Shown in pieces: positions 1-5,956 of a stretch of DNA of 7,026 nt. Under the pieces are notes generated by a model, which had not been told where the DNA came from, did not search any database, and saw only the letters and a list, made by a program, of their open reading frames with translations. The stretch is from the NCBI GenBank assembly GCA_937926145.1, contig CALANW010000169.1, forward strand, positions 1 through 7,026. Reading direction: 5' to 3'. Every line of letters begins with the position of its first letter. Within the stretch, counting starts at the first letter, position 1. A program made the position numbers and the translations under genes. The stretch comes from an uncultured Ruminococcus sp. (GTDB lineage Bacteria; Bacillota; Clostridia; Oscillospirales; Ruminococcaceae).

Positions 1-1
1 C

Positions 2-1924
2 ATTTTCTGTGATATGTCCACACCCAAAAGTGATGCGAGGCAGGACAGATTTGAAATATATCGTTCCGACAAGTCAAAGGACAGCGGTTTTGACCTTATC
101 CGCAAAAAGGTAGGTTTGGGCAGCGGTGATGAGGACAGTCCCAAGAGAATTTCTTCATTTGCAGATATAAAGTCGTATGTGGACAAGCATTCTCCCGAAC
201 CGGAGGACAAGCTGCAGGAGGGAGATATTGCGGTGTTCCGTATTCCAAGCGAGGACGGAACAATTATAGAATCAAGAGCAGCTGTATTCACGGACGGAAA
301 ATTCACAGAGGATAATTCCATAGAACTTATGGACAGTCTGGGTATGTCACCTGTTGAGGATATGCCTCCGAAGCCATTCAATGTATATGATGATATTCGG
401 AGCAAGCTTGTTGAGCTGGGAGTGCCTGAAAAGGAGATCGCTTTCATTCACGATTATGATACTGCGGAGAAAAAGCAGGCACTTTTCAATCAGATGAACA
501 GCGGTGATATTCGTGTGCTTCTCGGTTCAACGGCCAAATGCGGCGCAGGAATGAACGCACAGGCAAAAATGATAGCCCTGCATCATCTTGATGCTCCTCT
601 TCGTCCGTCTGATATGGAACAGCGAACCGGACGTATCGAAAGACAGGGCAATGAAAATCCCGAAGTTGATATATTCCGTTATGTTACAGACAAGAGCTTT
701 GATGCTTACCTCTATCAGATCTTGGAGAACAAGCAGAAGTTCATTTCACAGGTTATGACCTCAAAAACGCCCGAAAGAGTATGCTCCGACATTGATGAAC
801 AGTCGCTTGACTATGCGGAGGTAAAGGCACTCTGCGCAGGCAATCCTTTGATCAAGAAGGAGATGGAGCTTCAGGCACAAATCAAGGATCTGAAGTCCGA
901 AAAGGCACGATACAATGAAAATCTTTATGAAATTCAGGATAATATCCGTGTCAAATATCCTAATGAGATAAAGCAAAATGCTTCGATAATAAAGCATTTC
1001 ACAGCCGACCTTAACACAGCAAAGTCTGCATCAAAGGTTATGGACGAAGAGGGCAGGGAAGCATACCCTATGACGCTTGCTGGCAGAACCTATACTTCCC
1101 GAAAAGAAGCAGGCGAAGCATTCAAGGAAGTTCTCGGAAAAAATATGGGCTTGATTATGGAGGGCAAGGAAATTGCTCTCGGAGAATACAGAGGATTAAC
1201 GCTTTCTGTTATGTTTAATGATTTCAAGCGTGTTCCGCAGGCGTGTCTGCGGGGGGAAAAGGCTCATTACTGCGACCTTAATGCTTCTACCGATATAGGC
1301 AATATCGTCAGACTCGACAACGCCATAAACAACATTCAGAAAACCATTGACGATCTTTCTGCCAAAAATGATATGCGCAAATCGGAGCTTGAGCAGATGA
1401 AAATTGACGTGGAAAAGCCCTTTGAAAAGGAGCAGGAGCTTCTTGTGGCGGAAGCAGAGCTTGAAGATGTGCATACAAAGCTTACACAGTTTGAGCTTAC
1501 AGATGATTGCGCACAAAAAGATTTGTTTGAACGTCTGGTTGACAGCTTCCCTGAAATTATGACAGGGGAGAAGTCATACATAAAGTATGAATCAGAGTGC
1601 TTTATGCCCCTGCACGTTGAAATGAACAGCGATGTGCTTACTATATCGCAGACCTATGTTCAGAATGGCGACCTTATGTACGATCCCCGTATTGACTTCA
1701 AGGTTGATTATGAGAACAAAAAGGTCATTCCGCAGAGCTTTGAAAACAGCGGAGAGGGAGTGTATGAGAGATATGACATTTCAGACGGAAAGCCTGAAAC
1801 TATGAAGCAGATAAACGATATTCTTACTTTTGCCGATGACTGGATGGACAGAATCGAGGAGCAGGGGTATTCCGAAGTCAACGATGAAAAATGCGAAGAG
1901 CATAGCAAGGATTATTTCAGATAA
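2..1924 (+). CDS. SNF2-type helicase / DNA methylase-like ICE protein, C-terminal part (5' end outside window)
   Basis: The frame is open from base 2, and the residues before the first ATG (base 14) read IFCD. With the following MSTPK they form the FCDxSTPK block of this family, so that ATG is internal and the gene begins upstream. Numbering from that Met, a superfamily 2 helicase C-terminal lobe follows: motif V-like GSTAKCGAGMN at about 171-181 and motif VI QRTGRIERQG at 203-212, with the arginine fingers. The block FDAYLYQILENKQKF, then SKTPERVCSDID and a Glu/Lys-rich probable coiled coil (about 275-310), are typical of the huge helicase/N6-adenine methylase proteins of Bacillota ICEs. The last ~110 residues (DLMYDPRIDFKVDY) resemble the small DUF6908-type domain. 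Family knowledge suggests a role in protecting or processing transferred DNA; the methylase part, if present, is upstream. About 110 residues between STPK and FNVYDDI look like an insertion. The exact function is unproven. Confidence 0.85.
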   Translation: MFCDMSTPKSDARQDRFEIYRSDKSKDSGFDLIRKKVGLGSGDEDSPKRISSFADIKSYVDKHSPEPEDKLQEGDIAVFRIPSEDGTIIESRAAVFTDGKFTEDNSIELMDSLGMSPVEDMPPKPFNVYDDIRSKLVELGVPEKEIAFIHDYDTAEKKQALFNQMNSGDIRVLLGSTAKCGAGMNAQAKMIALHHLDAPLRPSDMEQRTGRIERQGNENPEVDIFRYVTDKSFDAYLYQILENKQKFISQVMTSKTPERVCSDIDEQSLDYAEVKALCAGNPLIKKEMELQAQIKDLKSEKARYNENLYEIQDNIRVKYPNEIKQNASIIKHFTADLNTAKSASKVMDEEGREAYPMTLAGRTYTSRKEAGEAFKEVLGKNMGLIMEGKEIALGEYRGLTLSVMFNDFKRVPQACLRGEKAHYCDLNASTDIGNIVRLDNAINNIQKTIDDLSAKNDMRKSELEQMKIDVEKPFEKEQELLVAEAELEDVHTKLTQFELTDDCAQKDLFERLVDSFPEIMTGEKSYIKYESECFMPLHVEMNSDVLTISQTYVQNGDLMYDPRIDFKVDYENKKVIPQSFENSGEGVYERYDISDGKPETMKQINDILTFADDWMDRIEEQGYSEVNDEKCEEHSKDYFR

Positions 1925-1972
1925 TTTGACTTTGTTTGAGTGATAAATGGAATATAGTCTAAAATTCGACAA

Positions 1973-2001
1973 TGTTCAAATAGTAGATAATGGTTTATAA
2001 T
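1973..2001 (+). promoter_or_regulatory. Possible promoter of the XRE regulator, overlapping an imperfect dyad
   Basis: A perfect -10 hexamer TATAAT (1996-2001) lies 17 bp after a poor -35 (TGTTCA, 1973-1978). An imperfect 18-bp dyad (1964-1981, arms ATTCGA and TCAAAT) covers the -35. It could be an operator for self-repression by the XRE protein, but that is inference; the dyad is AT-rich and could be chance. Confidence 0.35.
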
Positions 2002-2018
2002 GGAGATAGGTGATGTAA

Positions 2019-2228
2019 ATGATTGTCTATTCTCCGCTATGGGAAACAATGAAAAGCAAAGGCGTAACGACTTATGCCTTAATACATAAGCATCATATAA
2101 GCAGCAGTACAATAAACAGATTGAGACATAATCAGGGGGTGACAACACAGTTAATTGACGATCTATGTGTTATACTGCAATGCGAAGTTGATGAGATTAT
2201 GAAATTTGAAACTCCCAACGATAATTAA
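2019..2228 (+). CDS. Small XRE/Cro-CI-type HTH transcriptional regulator
   Basis: This 69-aa protein is almost entirely one Cro/CI helix-turn-helix domain. The opening YSPLWETMKSKG is followed by the HTH at about 17-39 (TTYALIHKHHISSSTINRLR). It closes with LIDDLCVILQCEVDEIM, where the Leu-Cys-xx-Leu-x-Cys pattern is typical of short YozG-like regulators. It has no protease or ligand domain, so SOS-style self-cleavage is not expected. The ATG is chosen because a GGAG/AGGTGA Shine-Dalgarno region (2002-2013) lies just upstream and the protein begins exactly at the family's usual N terminus. It sits between the large helicase gene and a sigma-like gene and is followed at once by its own terminator. 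That fits a monocistronic repressor controlling the element's regulatory module. Family assignment is firm; its targets are inferred. Confidence 0.85.
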   Translation: MIVYSPLWETMKSKGVTTYALIHKHHISSSTINRLRHNQGVTTQLIDDLCVILQCEVDEIMKFETPNDN

Positions 2229-2269
2229 CACCGCTTGTTCAGTAATTGAGGTGAACAAGCGGTGTTTTT
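2227..2269 (+). terminator. Rho-independent terminator after the XRE gene
   Basis: A perfect 14-bp stem (AACACCGCTTGTTC, 2227-2240, pairing with 2253-2266) closes a 12-nt loop. The T-run (2265-2269) begins in the last base pairs of the stem. The stem starts inside the XRE stop codon, so the gene ends directly in its terminator. The sigma-like gene downstream therefore needs its own promoter or readthrough. Confidence 0.9.
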
Positions 2270-2321
2270 ATATATTCATACAAATAAAATGACAGCAGAA
2301 CTGTCGGAATGGAGTAAAAGC

Positions 2322-2719
2322 ATGAGGTACTATTTTATTAAAAAAACAAGGTAGAAGTCCACGATGAGATCGTAAAGGCACATAACAGGTGTCACTCTTA
2401 TGAGGTTCGGCAGATGGTCAAACTCAGAAAAAATGTTGAATTTTATGGTTCTGATGAAGAATTGACTTGGAAAATTCCTGCCGTGGGAAAAAGTGTTGAT
2501 GAGCTGTATGAGGAAAAGGAAAGAAAACTGTATATTGATTCGATTCTGAAAAAGCATCTATCGGACAGGGAGCAGGCGGTTATCAGGCTGATCATATATG
2601 AACAGTACACACAGGCAGAAACGGCAAAAATTCTCGGTATCACTCAGCCTACGGTAAGTATATATTACAAAAGAGCTTTAGCAAAGCTTAAAGGTATATT
2701 AAACAACAAAAACGTTTGA
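2322..2719 (+). CDS. Sigma-70 region-4-like regulator, N-terminal frame interrupted
   Basis: The intact ORF from ATG 2414 gives 101 aa. Its C-terminal half is a sigma-70 region 4 domain: LSDREQAVIRLIIYEQYTQA, then the HTH AETAKILGITQPTVSIYYKRALAKL (about 69-93). There is no region 2, so it probably works as an ICE-type regulator rather than a full sigma factor, by analogy with the sigma-like Orf7 and Orf8 of Tn916. Codons continue in frame upstream of 2414 as far as 2342 with sensible protein sequence (VHDEIVKAHNRCHSYEVRQ). An ATG at 2322 has a good Shine-Dalgarno (GGAG, 2311-2314, 7 nt spacing) and reads MRYYFIKK, one frame off. One extra A in the run 2340-2346 would join both parts into a 132-aa protein. 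This is either an inactivating mutation, a sequencing error or slippage. A short GACAG/CTGTC dyad (2291-2305) lies just upstream of the Shine-Dalgarno. A short product from 2414 is also possible, since GAGG sits 8 nt before it. Confidence 0.75.
2340..2346 (+). other. A7 homopolymer at the frame break of the sigma-like gene
   Basis: Seven consecutive A at codons 7-8 mark the point where the reading frame must move by -1 (equivalent to one extra A) to join MRYYFIKK to NKVEVHDEIV. Without the shift, the ATG 2322 frame stops at TAG (2352-2354). Confidence 0.7.
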
Positions 2720-2728
2720 GCTTTGTGT

Positions 2729-2762
2729 AAAAATACAAATAAGTAAAAAATTTGTATTTTTT
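2729..2762 (+). terminator. AT-rich hairpin with T-run after the sigma-like gene
   Basis: A 12-bp perfect stem (AAAAATACAAAT, 2729-2740, with 2750-2761) closes a 9-nt loop, and the 3' arm ends in six T (2757-2762). The stem has only two G:C pairs, so termination may be weak or bidirectional. It separates the sigma-like gene from the xis-like gene. Confidence 0.5.
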
Positions 2763-2773
2763 GTCTATTGTTT

Positions 2774-2802
2774 TTGAAATAAAGCATACCTTGCTGTATA
2801 GA
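2774..2802 (+). promoter_or_regulatory. Probable promoter of the xis-like gene
   Basis: TTGAAA (2774-2779, 5/6 of the -35 consensus), a 17-bp spacer and TATAGA (2797-2802, 4/6 of the -10 consensus) lie after the AT-rich hairpin. They end about 38 bp before the xis-like start codon. This is the only well-spaced promoter seen in this gap. Confidence 0.5.
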
Positions 2803-2839
2803 GAGTGAAATCTCAAAAACGGAAAGGGGCTAATAAATA

Positions 2840-3025
2840 ATGGACAATAAAAAGGACAAGCTGTTTACCGTAAAGGAAGCGGCAAAGCTTATTGACGGAC
2901 TGACAGAATATAGGATAAGACAGATGTGCAAAAACGGGCAGTTGGATTGCTTTAAGGCGGGAAACAAGCTTCTTATCAGCGAGGAGAGCTTGTATGAAGC
3001 TGTTCATATTAAAAAGAAATCATAA
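2840..3025 (+). CDS. xis: Excisionase-like winged-HTH DNA-binding protein
   Basis: This 61-aa basic protein has the MerR/excisionase fold. FTVKEAAKLI (9-18) is the first helix pair. LTEYRIRQMCKNGQL (21-35) is the recognition helix, and CFKAGNKLLISEESL (37-51) is the wing plus closing helix. Size and layout match the Xis proteins of Tn916-type elements, which bend DNA at the element ends and turn the integrase toward excision. The ATG is supported by GGAAAGGGG (2821-2829), 10 nt upstream. The gene lies about 200 bp before the integrase on the same strand, the usual xis-int order. However, int has its own strong promoter, so the two need not be cotranscribed. The element-specific role is inferred from family and position. 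A plain excisionase-family regulator without recombination function cannot be excluded. Confidence 0.8.
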   Translation: MDNKKDKLFTVKEAAKLIDGLTEYRIRQMCKNGQLDCFKAGNKLLISEESLYEAVHIKKKS

Positions 3026-3042
3026 TTTATCACTTTAAAGCG

Positions 3043-3071
3043 TTGACAAAATCTGCAAAGCGTGTTATAAT
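3043..3071 (+). promoter_or_regulatory. Consensus sigma-A promoter upstream of the integrase
   Basis: TTGACA (3043-3048), a 17-bp spacer and TATAAT (3066-3071) give a perfect match to both hexamers with optimal spacing. The start site should be near 3078, giving a leader of about 150 nt before the integrase ATG. Confidence 0.9.
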
Positions 3072-3086
3072 AAAAACATAAAAAAA

Positions 3087-3121
3087 TGCAGTCTGACGTA
3101 TTGGTAGTACGAAAGACTGCA
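3087..3121 (+). ncRNA. Structured leader hairpin 1 of the int transcript
   Basis: The outer stem TGCAGTCT/AGACTGCA (3087-3094 with 3114-3121) encloses a symmetric 2x2 internal loop (GA/AA). An inner 4-bp stem CGTA/TACG (3097-3100 with 3108-3111) follows, capped by a 7-nt loop. It starts about 10 nt after the predicted transcription start. No T-run follows, so it is not a terminator. Its role is unknown; it could stabilise the leader or bind a ligand or protein. Confidence 0.55.
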
Positions 3122-3135
3122 CGGATTTACAAATC

Positions 3136-3197
3136 ATTCCCAAAGGAAAGATAACATAAACCCCATCAACCTTATGTTATCATTTTTCCTTTGGAAT
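3136..3197 (+). promoter_or_regulatory. Long imperfect inverted repeat in the int leader, possible attenuator
   Basis: Three paired segments stack into one 23-bp hairpin. ATTCC (3136-3140) pairs with 3193-3197, AAAGGAAA (3142-3149) with 3185-3192, and GATAACATAA (3150-3159) with 3172-3181. A bulged C (3141) and a bulged ATT (3182-3184) interrupt it, and the loop is 12 nt. The inner stem is followed by ATTTTT, so it could act as a conditional terminator within the larger structure. The hairpin ends about 14 nt before the integrase Shine-Dalgarno. An integrase arm-site or DNA-level role is an alternative reading. Confidence 0.55.
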
Positions 3198-3228
3198 GTC
3201 AAGTGCTTTGAAAGGAAAAGGTGATAAA

Positions 3229-4584
3229 ATGGCATCGTATGTTAAACGTGGCAGTGGATATGATATTCGCTGTTACTGCGGAACAGATGTAAACGGCAAG
3301 CGTATCAACAAGTATAAAACTTGGACTCCCGAAAAGGGAATGACCCCAAAACAAATTGAACGTGAGCTTCAGCGTAAAATTCTTGAATTTGAAGAACAGT
3401 GCGAACGTGGACTTCTGCTTGATGCAAATATAACACTTGCGGATTACTGCAATGATATTTGGCTCAAACAGATTGAAAATGAGATAAAGCCTACAACATA
3501 CAGACGATACTGTGGTGTTCTTCGGCGTGTTCTTCCCGGTATCGGACATTTGAAGATAGGTCAGATACAGCCATATCATCTGCGTTCATTCTTTGACGAT
3601 CTTCGTGAAGAGAAGCGTGAAGATGTGAAATGCACACCGAATGATGAAGCCAGGCGTTTGAGCAGAATGGAAACGCGTCCCGAATTATCAAAGCATATAG
3701 GAATTGCAACTACAACTCTTGATTCAGTGAGAGCGGGAAAGAATGTGAGCAGAGAAACGGCAGAAAAGTTTGCGGCGTATTTTCAGCTTCCTGTGAAGAA
3801 GCTGTTTGCAAGCGAAGAAATTACACTTGCTTCAAGAACTATCCTTCATCATTACAGAGTTATTTCAACTATTCTCCAGTCGGCTGTGTATAATGAAGTA
3901 ATTGTCAATAATCCCTGCAAGAGAATCAAAGCACCGAAGGTTGAACTTACGGAGGCTCATTATCTTGATGAAAAGCAGGCGGAAGTTCTGCTGAACACGG
4001 TTATGGAAAAGGCTGTTCATCCCTTTGATATGATAGTAATTCTTCTTTTACATACGGGAATGAGAAGGGGAGAGTGCTGTGGGCTTAATTGGGACGATGT
4101 TGATTTTGATAACTGTACTATAAATATACAGCGTTCGCTTTTGTATCTTCCCGAAAAAGGCGTGTTTGAAAATGATACAAAAACATATTCGTCAAGGCGT
4201 GTCATTAAGGTTGGACAGGATATTATAGATATGCTTGAATTATTCAGAAAGTGGCAGGACAGCGAAGCAGTCAGACTGAAAGACAAGTGGATAGACAGCG
4301 GAAAGATTTTTACAGCTTGGAACGGCAAGCCTATCAATCCCGGAACCGTAACGAGCTGGTTCCATAAATTTGTTCAGGATAACGGACTTCCGCAGATCTC
4401 AATTCACGGTTTAAGACACACGAATGCTTCTATTATGATCTCAAGCGGTGTGCCGATAACCACAACTGCCAAAAGGCTTGGACATTCAACTTCCGCCACA
4501 ACGAGCAGAGTATATGCTCATGCAATAGCTTCGGCAGATGCAGTTGCGGCACAGGTCATTCAGTCGGTTCTGCCGATTAAGTAA
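3229..4584 (+). CDS. int: Tyrosine site-specific integrase of the element, with an embedded XRE-like HTH
   Basis: This 451-aa protein cuts and joins DNA at attachment sites through a 3'-phosphotyrosine. The N terminus (1-60) resembles an AP2-like arm-binding domain (GSGYDIRCYCGTDVNGKR). A core-binding SAM-like domain begins near 69 (TLADYCNDIW). The catalytic domain (about 244-445) has all expected residues: R279 (TGMRRGE), K318 (TKTYSSRR), H393 and R396 (HGLRH), H419 (LGHS) and nucleophile Y429 (SRVYAH). The core-binding domain is split by a Cro/CI-like HTH at about 150-193 (ELSKHIGIATTTLDSVRAGK to LPVKKLF). The start at 3229 is preferred over the in-frame ATG at 3196. GGAAAAGG (3214-3221, more strictly AGGTGA) lies right before 3229, whereas 3196 sits inside the hairpin with no ribosome binding site. 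The xis-like gene upstream and a probable element end downstream support an integration/excision role for this ICE. Confidence 0.93.
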   Translation: MASYVKRGSGYDIRCYCGTDVNGKRINKYKTWTPEKGMTPKQIERELQRKILEFEEQCERGLLLDANITLADYCNDIWLKQIENEIKPTTYRRYCGVLRRVLPGIGHLKIGQIQPYHLRSFFDDLREEKREDVKCTPNDEARRLSRMETRPELSKHIGIATTTLDSVRAGKNVSRETAEKFAAYFQLPVKKLFASEEITLASRTILHHYRVISTILQSAVYNEVIVNNPCKRIKAPKVELTEAHYLDEKQAEVLLNTVMEKAVHPFDMIVILLLHTGMRRGECCGLNWDDVDFDNCTINIQRSLLYLPEKGVFENDTKTYSSRRVIKVGQDIIDMLELFRKWQDSEAVRLKDKWIDSGKIFTAWNGKPINPGTVTSWFHKFVQDNGLPQISIHGLRHTNASIMISSGVPITTTAKRLGHSTSATTSRVYAHAIASADAVAAQVIQSVLPIK

Positions 4585-4617
4585 ATTTTTATAGCAGAAG
4601 TGCTGTTTAAAAGTTTA

Positions 4618-4662
4618 AGCCCTGCATTTGCAAAATAGTATTTCATTGTTTAGCACAGGGCT
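4618..4662. repeat. Inverted repeat just downstream of int
   Basis: AGCCCTG (4618-4624) and CAGGGCT (4656-4662) are perfect 7-bp complements separated by 31 nt. The stretch lies 33 bp after the int stop, where an integrase arm- or core-binding site is expected. It has no T-run and so is not a good terminator. The attachment-site role is inferred from position only. Confidence 0.35.
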
Positions 4663-4674
4663 AATTCTGATTAA

Positions 4675-4728
4675 GATGGTCATGCCGGTGCAGTGATATC
4701 CTCGGCTATCGGGGCGGTTATACTTTGA
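4675..4728 (+). pseudogene. Possible displaced 3' tail of the target gene (attachment-site region)
   Basis: After an in-frame TAA (4672-4674), 17 codons read DGHAGAVISSAIGAVIL and end in TGA (4726-4728), nine bases before a strong terminator. The stretch is clearly GC-richer than its surroundings and reads like the hydrophobic C terminus of a protein. Many tyrosine integrases insert into the 3' end of a gene and leave the displaced tail plus its terminator beside int; this fits that pattern. No parent protein was recognised, and 17 codons are too few to exclude chance. Confidence 0.3.
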
Positions 4729-4736
4729 AAATCACG

Positions 4737-4769
4737 GAACCTTGATGATAATATCAGGGTTCTTTTTTT
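4737..4769 (+). terminator. Strong rho-independent terminator at the probable element end
   Basis: A 10-bp stem (GAACCTTGAT, 4737-4746, with ATCAGGGTTC, 4753-4762; one G-T pair) closes a 6-nt loop and is followed directly by seven T (4763-4769). It terminates + strand transcription only. There is no matching T-run for the convergent recombinase gene. It could serve int or the presumed interrupted target gene. Confidence 0.88.
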
Positions 4770-4839
4770 ATTCCGAAAAATATACCGTTTGTCGGATCTA
4801 TGCTGAATTATGCAGAAAAATAAAGTAATATAAATCCGA

Positions 4840-5748
4840 TTAGATTTTGATCTTATTTCGTGGGTGCTTGGCTGACAGGATTTCTTTCTGCTTTGACATT
4901 GCAACATGTGTATATATCTGAGTTGTAGTGATAGAGCTGTGACCGAGAATCTTCTGTATGTAGCGTATGTCAACGTCCTCTTCAAGCAAAAGCGTGGCAA
5001 AGGAATGTCTGAACATATGCGGAGTGATATGCATGGCGTTTCCGCACAGTTTGGTGTATTTGTTTATGATCTCACGCACAGACTGCTCCGATAAGCGTTT
5101 ATGAAGCTTGTTTACAAAGAAAAAGCCTGAGTTTTCAATATCGCTGTGAAAAGCTTTGCAATATTCGGTAAGTGCAGAAAGAACGTCGGGATTTTCTATC
5201 TGAATAATGCGCTCTTTTGAACCCTTGCCGAATATTTTGATAAAATGATTCGACAGATCAATATTGTCCGGAGAGAGTGAACAGATTTCCGATACCCTTG
5301 CCCCTGTTGCAAACAATATTTCAAGAACAGCGATGTTTCTGATGCTTATTTTTCTTAAATAATCGGTGGGTGCTGAGTTTTTCTCAGTGTATGCAGTGTT
5401 GAGAATGTCATTGATCATATTGAGAGGAATGGTTTTGGGGAGGATCAGCGGTTCACGGAATGAGGTTTCGATCTTATCAAAAGGATCGTTTTCAATGATG
5501 TCCTCTATGAGCAGATAATGGATAAAGGACTTCATAGTGGCAATTTTTCTGCGGCAGGTTTTTGGCTTGAAAGTTTCGTGCAGATATGATATGTATTTGC
5601 AGATAGAAGACTTGTCCAAACAGCCGTTTGTATAAGTCCACAGTTGTTTAAGGTCAGTGGAATATGCTTTAATAGTTTTGCTGTTCAGTGTTTTCCTGAA
5701 TTTGCAGTAGGCAATAAAGTTTTCGGTATATATCGATAAGTTGGTCAT
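4840..5748 (-). CDS. XerC/XerD-like tyrosine recombinase
   Basis: This 302-aa protein has the usual XerC/D length and two-domain layout. An N-terminal core-binding SAM-like domain spans about 3-90 (YTENFIAYCKFRKTLNSKTI). The C-terminal catalytic domain carries R151 (ATGARVSEIC), K175 (GKGSKER), H244 and R247 (HMFRH), H270 (LGHSS) and nucleophile Y279 (QIYTH). All six are present, so it should be active. The start is set by AAAGGAG (5757-5763 on the complementary strand), 8 nt before ATG. It is convergent with int and divergent from the nuclease-NTPase gene. The gene is unlikely to be the housekeeping XerC or XerD, because it sits beside accessory genes and has no partners such as codV or hslUV nearby. 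It may mobilise or invert the neighbouring defence locus, or belong to a second integrated element. Which DNA it acts on is not visible. No terminator was found after its stop. Confidence 0.9.
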   Translation of the reverse strand: MTNLSIYTENFIAYCKFRKTLNSKTIKAYSTDLKQLWTYTNGCLDKSSICKYISYLHETFKPKTCRRKIATMKSFIHYLLIEDIIENDPFDKIETSFREPLILPKTIPLNMINDILNTAYTEKNSAPTDYLRKISIRNIAVLEILFATGARVSEICSLSPDNIDLSNHFIKIFGKGSKERIIQIENPDVLSALTEYCKAFHSDIENSGFFFVNKLHKRLSEQSVREIINKYTKLCGNAMHITPHMFRHSFATLLLEEDVDIRYIQKILGHSSITTTQIYTHVAMSKQKEILSAKHPRNKIKI

Positions 5749-5783
5749 TTGATCGGCTCCTTTATTAAATGGATATATGAAAT

Positions 5784-5813
5784 ATTATATACCATTAATA
5801 CTGAATTTGTCGA
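5784..5813 (-). promoter_or_regulatory. Probable promoter of the XerC/D-like recombinase
   Basis: Read on the - strand, TCGACA (5813-5808, 5/6 of -35) is followed by an 18-bp spacer and a perfect TATAAT (5789-5784). The start codon lies about 36 bp further on. It is back to back with the + strand promoter at 5871-5899. Confidence 0.5.
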
Positions 5814-5870
5814 TTTTACTTAATTGATGTATATTAAATTGTGATTTATGTAGAAATTAATGGAAATATA

Positions 5871-5899
5871 TTGAACAGTTTACGAAATTGTTGTATAAT
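5871..5899 (+). promoter_or_regulatory. Probable promoter of the nuclease-NTPase gene
   Basis: TTGAAC (5871-5876, 4/6 of -35), a 17-bp spacer and a perfect TATAAT (5894-5899) are followed by about 50 nt of leader before the TTG start. The surrounding 200 bp between the divergent genes contains no other coding sequence that I can support. Confidence 0.6.
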
Positions 5900-5956
5900 A
5901 TTGGCGATGTAATAACGTGGGATAACTATTTATTATCATATGTAGGAGGACTTATT

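Noticed and set aside
2337..2350. Programmed -1 ribosomal frameshift in the sigma-like gene
   Set aside because: In the zero frame the slip site is T AAA AAA, so the P-site tRNA would re-pair poorly, and I saw no clear stimulatory structure. Mutation, sequencing error or polymerase slippage are simpler explanations.
3196..3228. Upstream ATG as the start of the integrase
   Set aside because: It sits within the 3' arm of the leader hairpin with no Shine-Dalgarno, while ATG 3229 has a good one and gives the family's usual N terminus.
3199..3579. 126-aa open frame on the - strand opposite the integrase N terminus
   Set aside because: Antisense to a well-supported gene and rich in random Cys/Phe/Leu; no recognisable domain.
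4792..4839. TCGGAT / ATCCGA inverted repeat as terminator of the XerC/D-like gene
   Set aside because: 6-bp arms 36 nt apart without a following T-run on the - strand; too weak.
5792..5863. CCATTAAT / ATTAATGG inverted repeat as recombinase sites of an invertible promoter
   Set aside because: Only 8 bp, AT-rich, not extended on either side; expected by chance in such DNA. An invertible switch is not supported.
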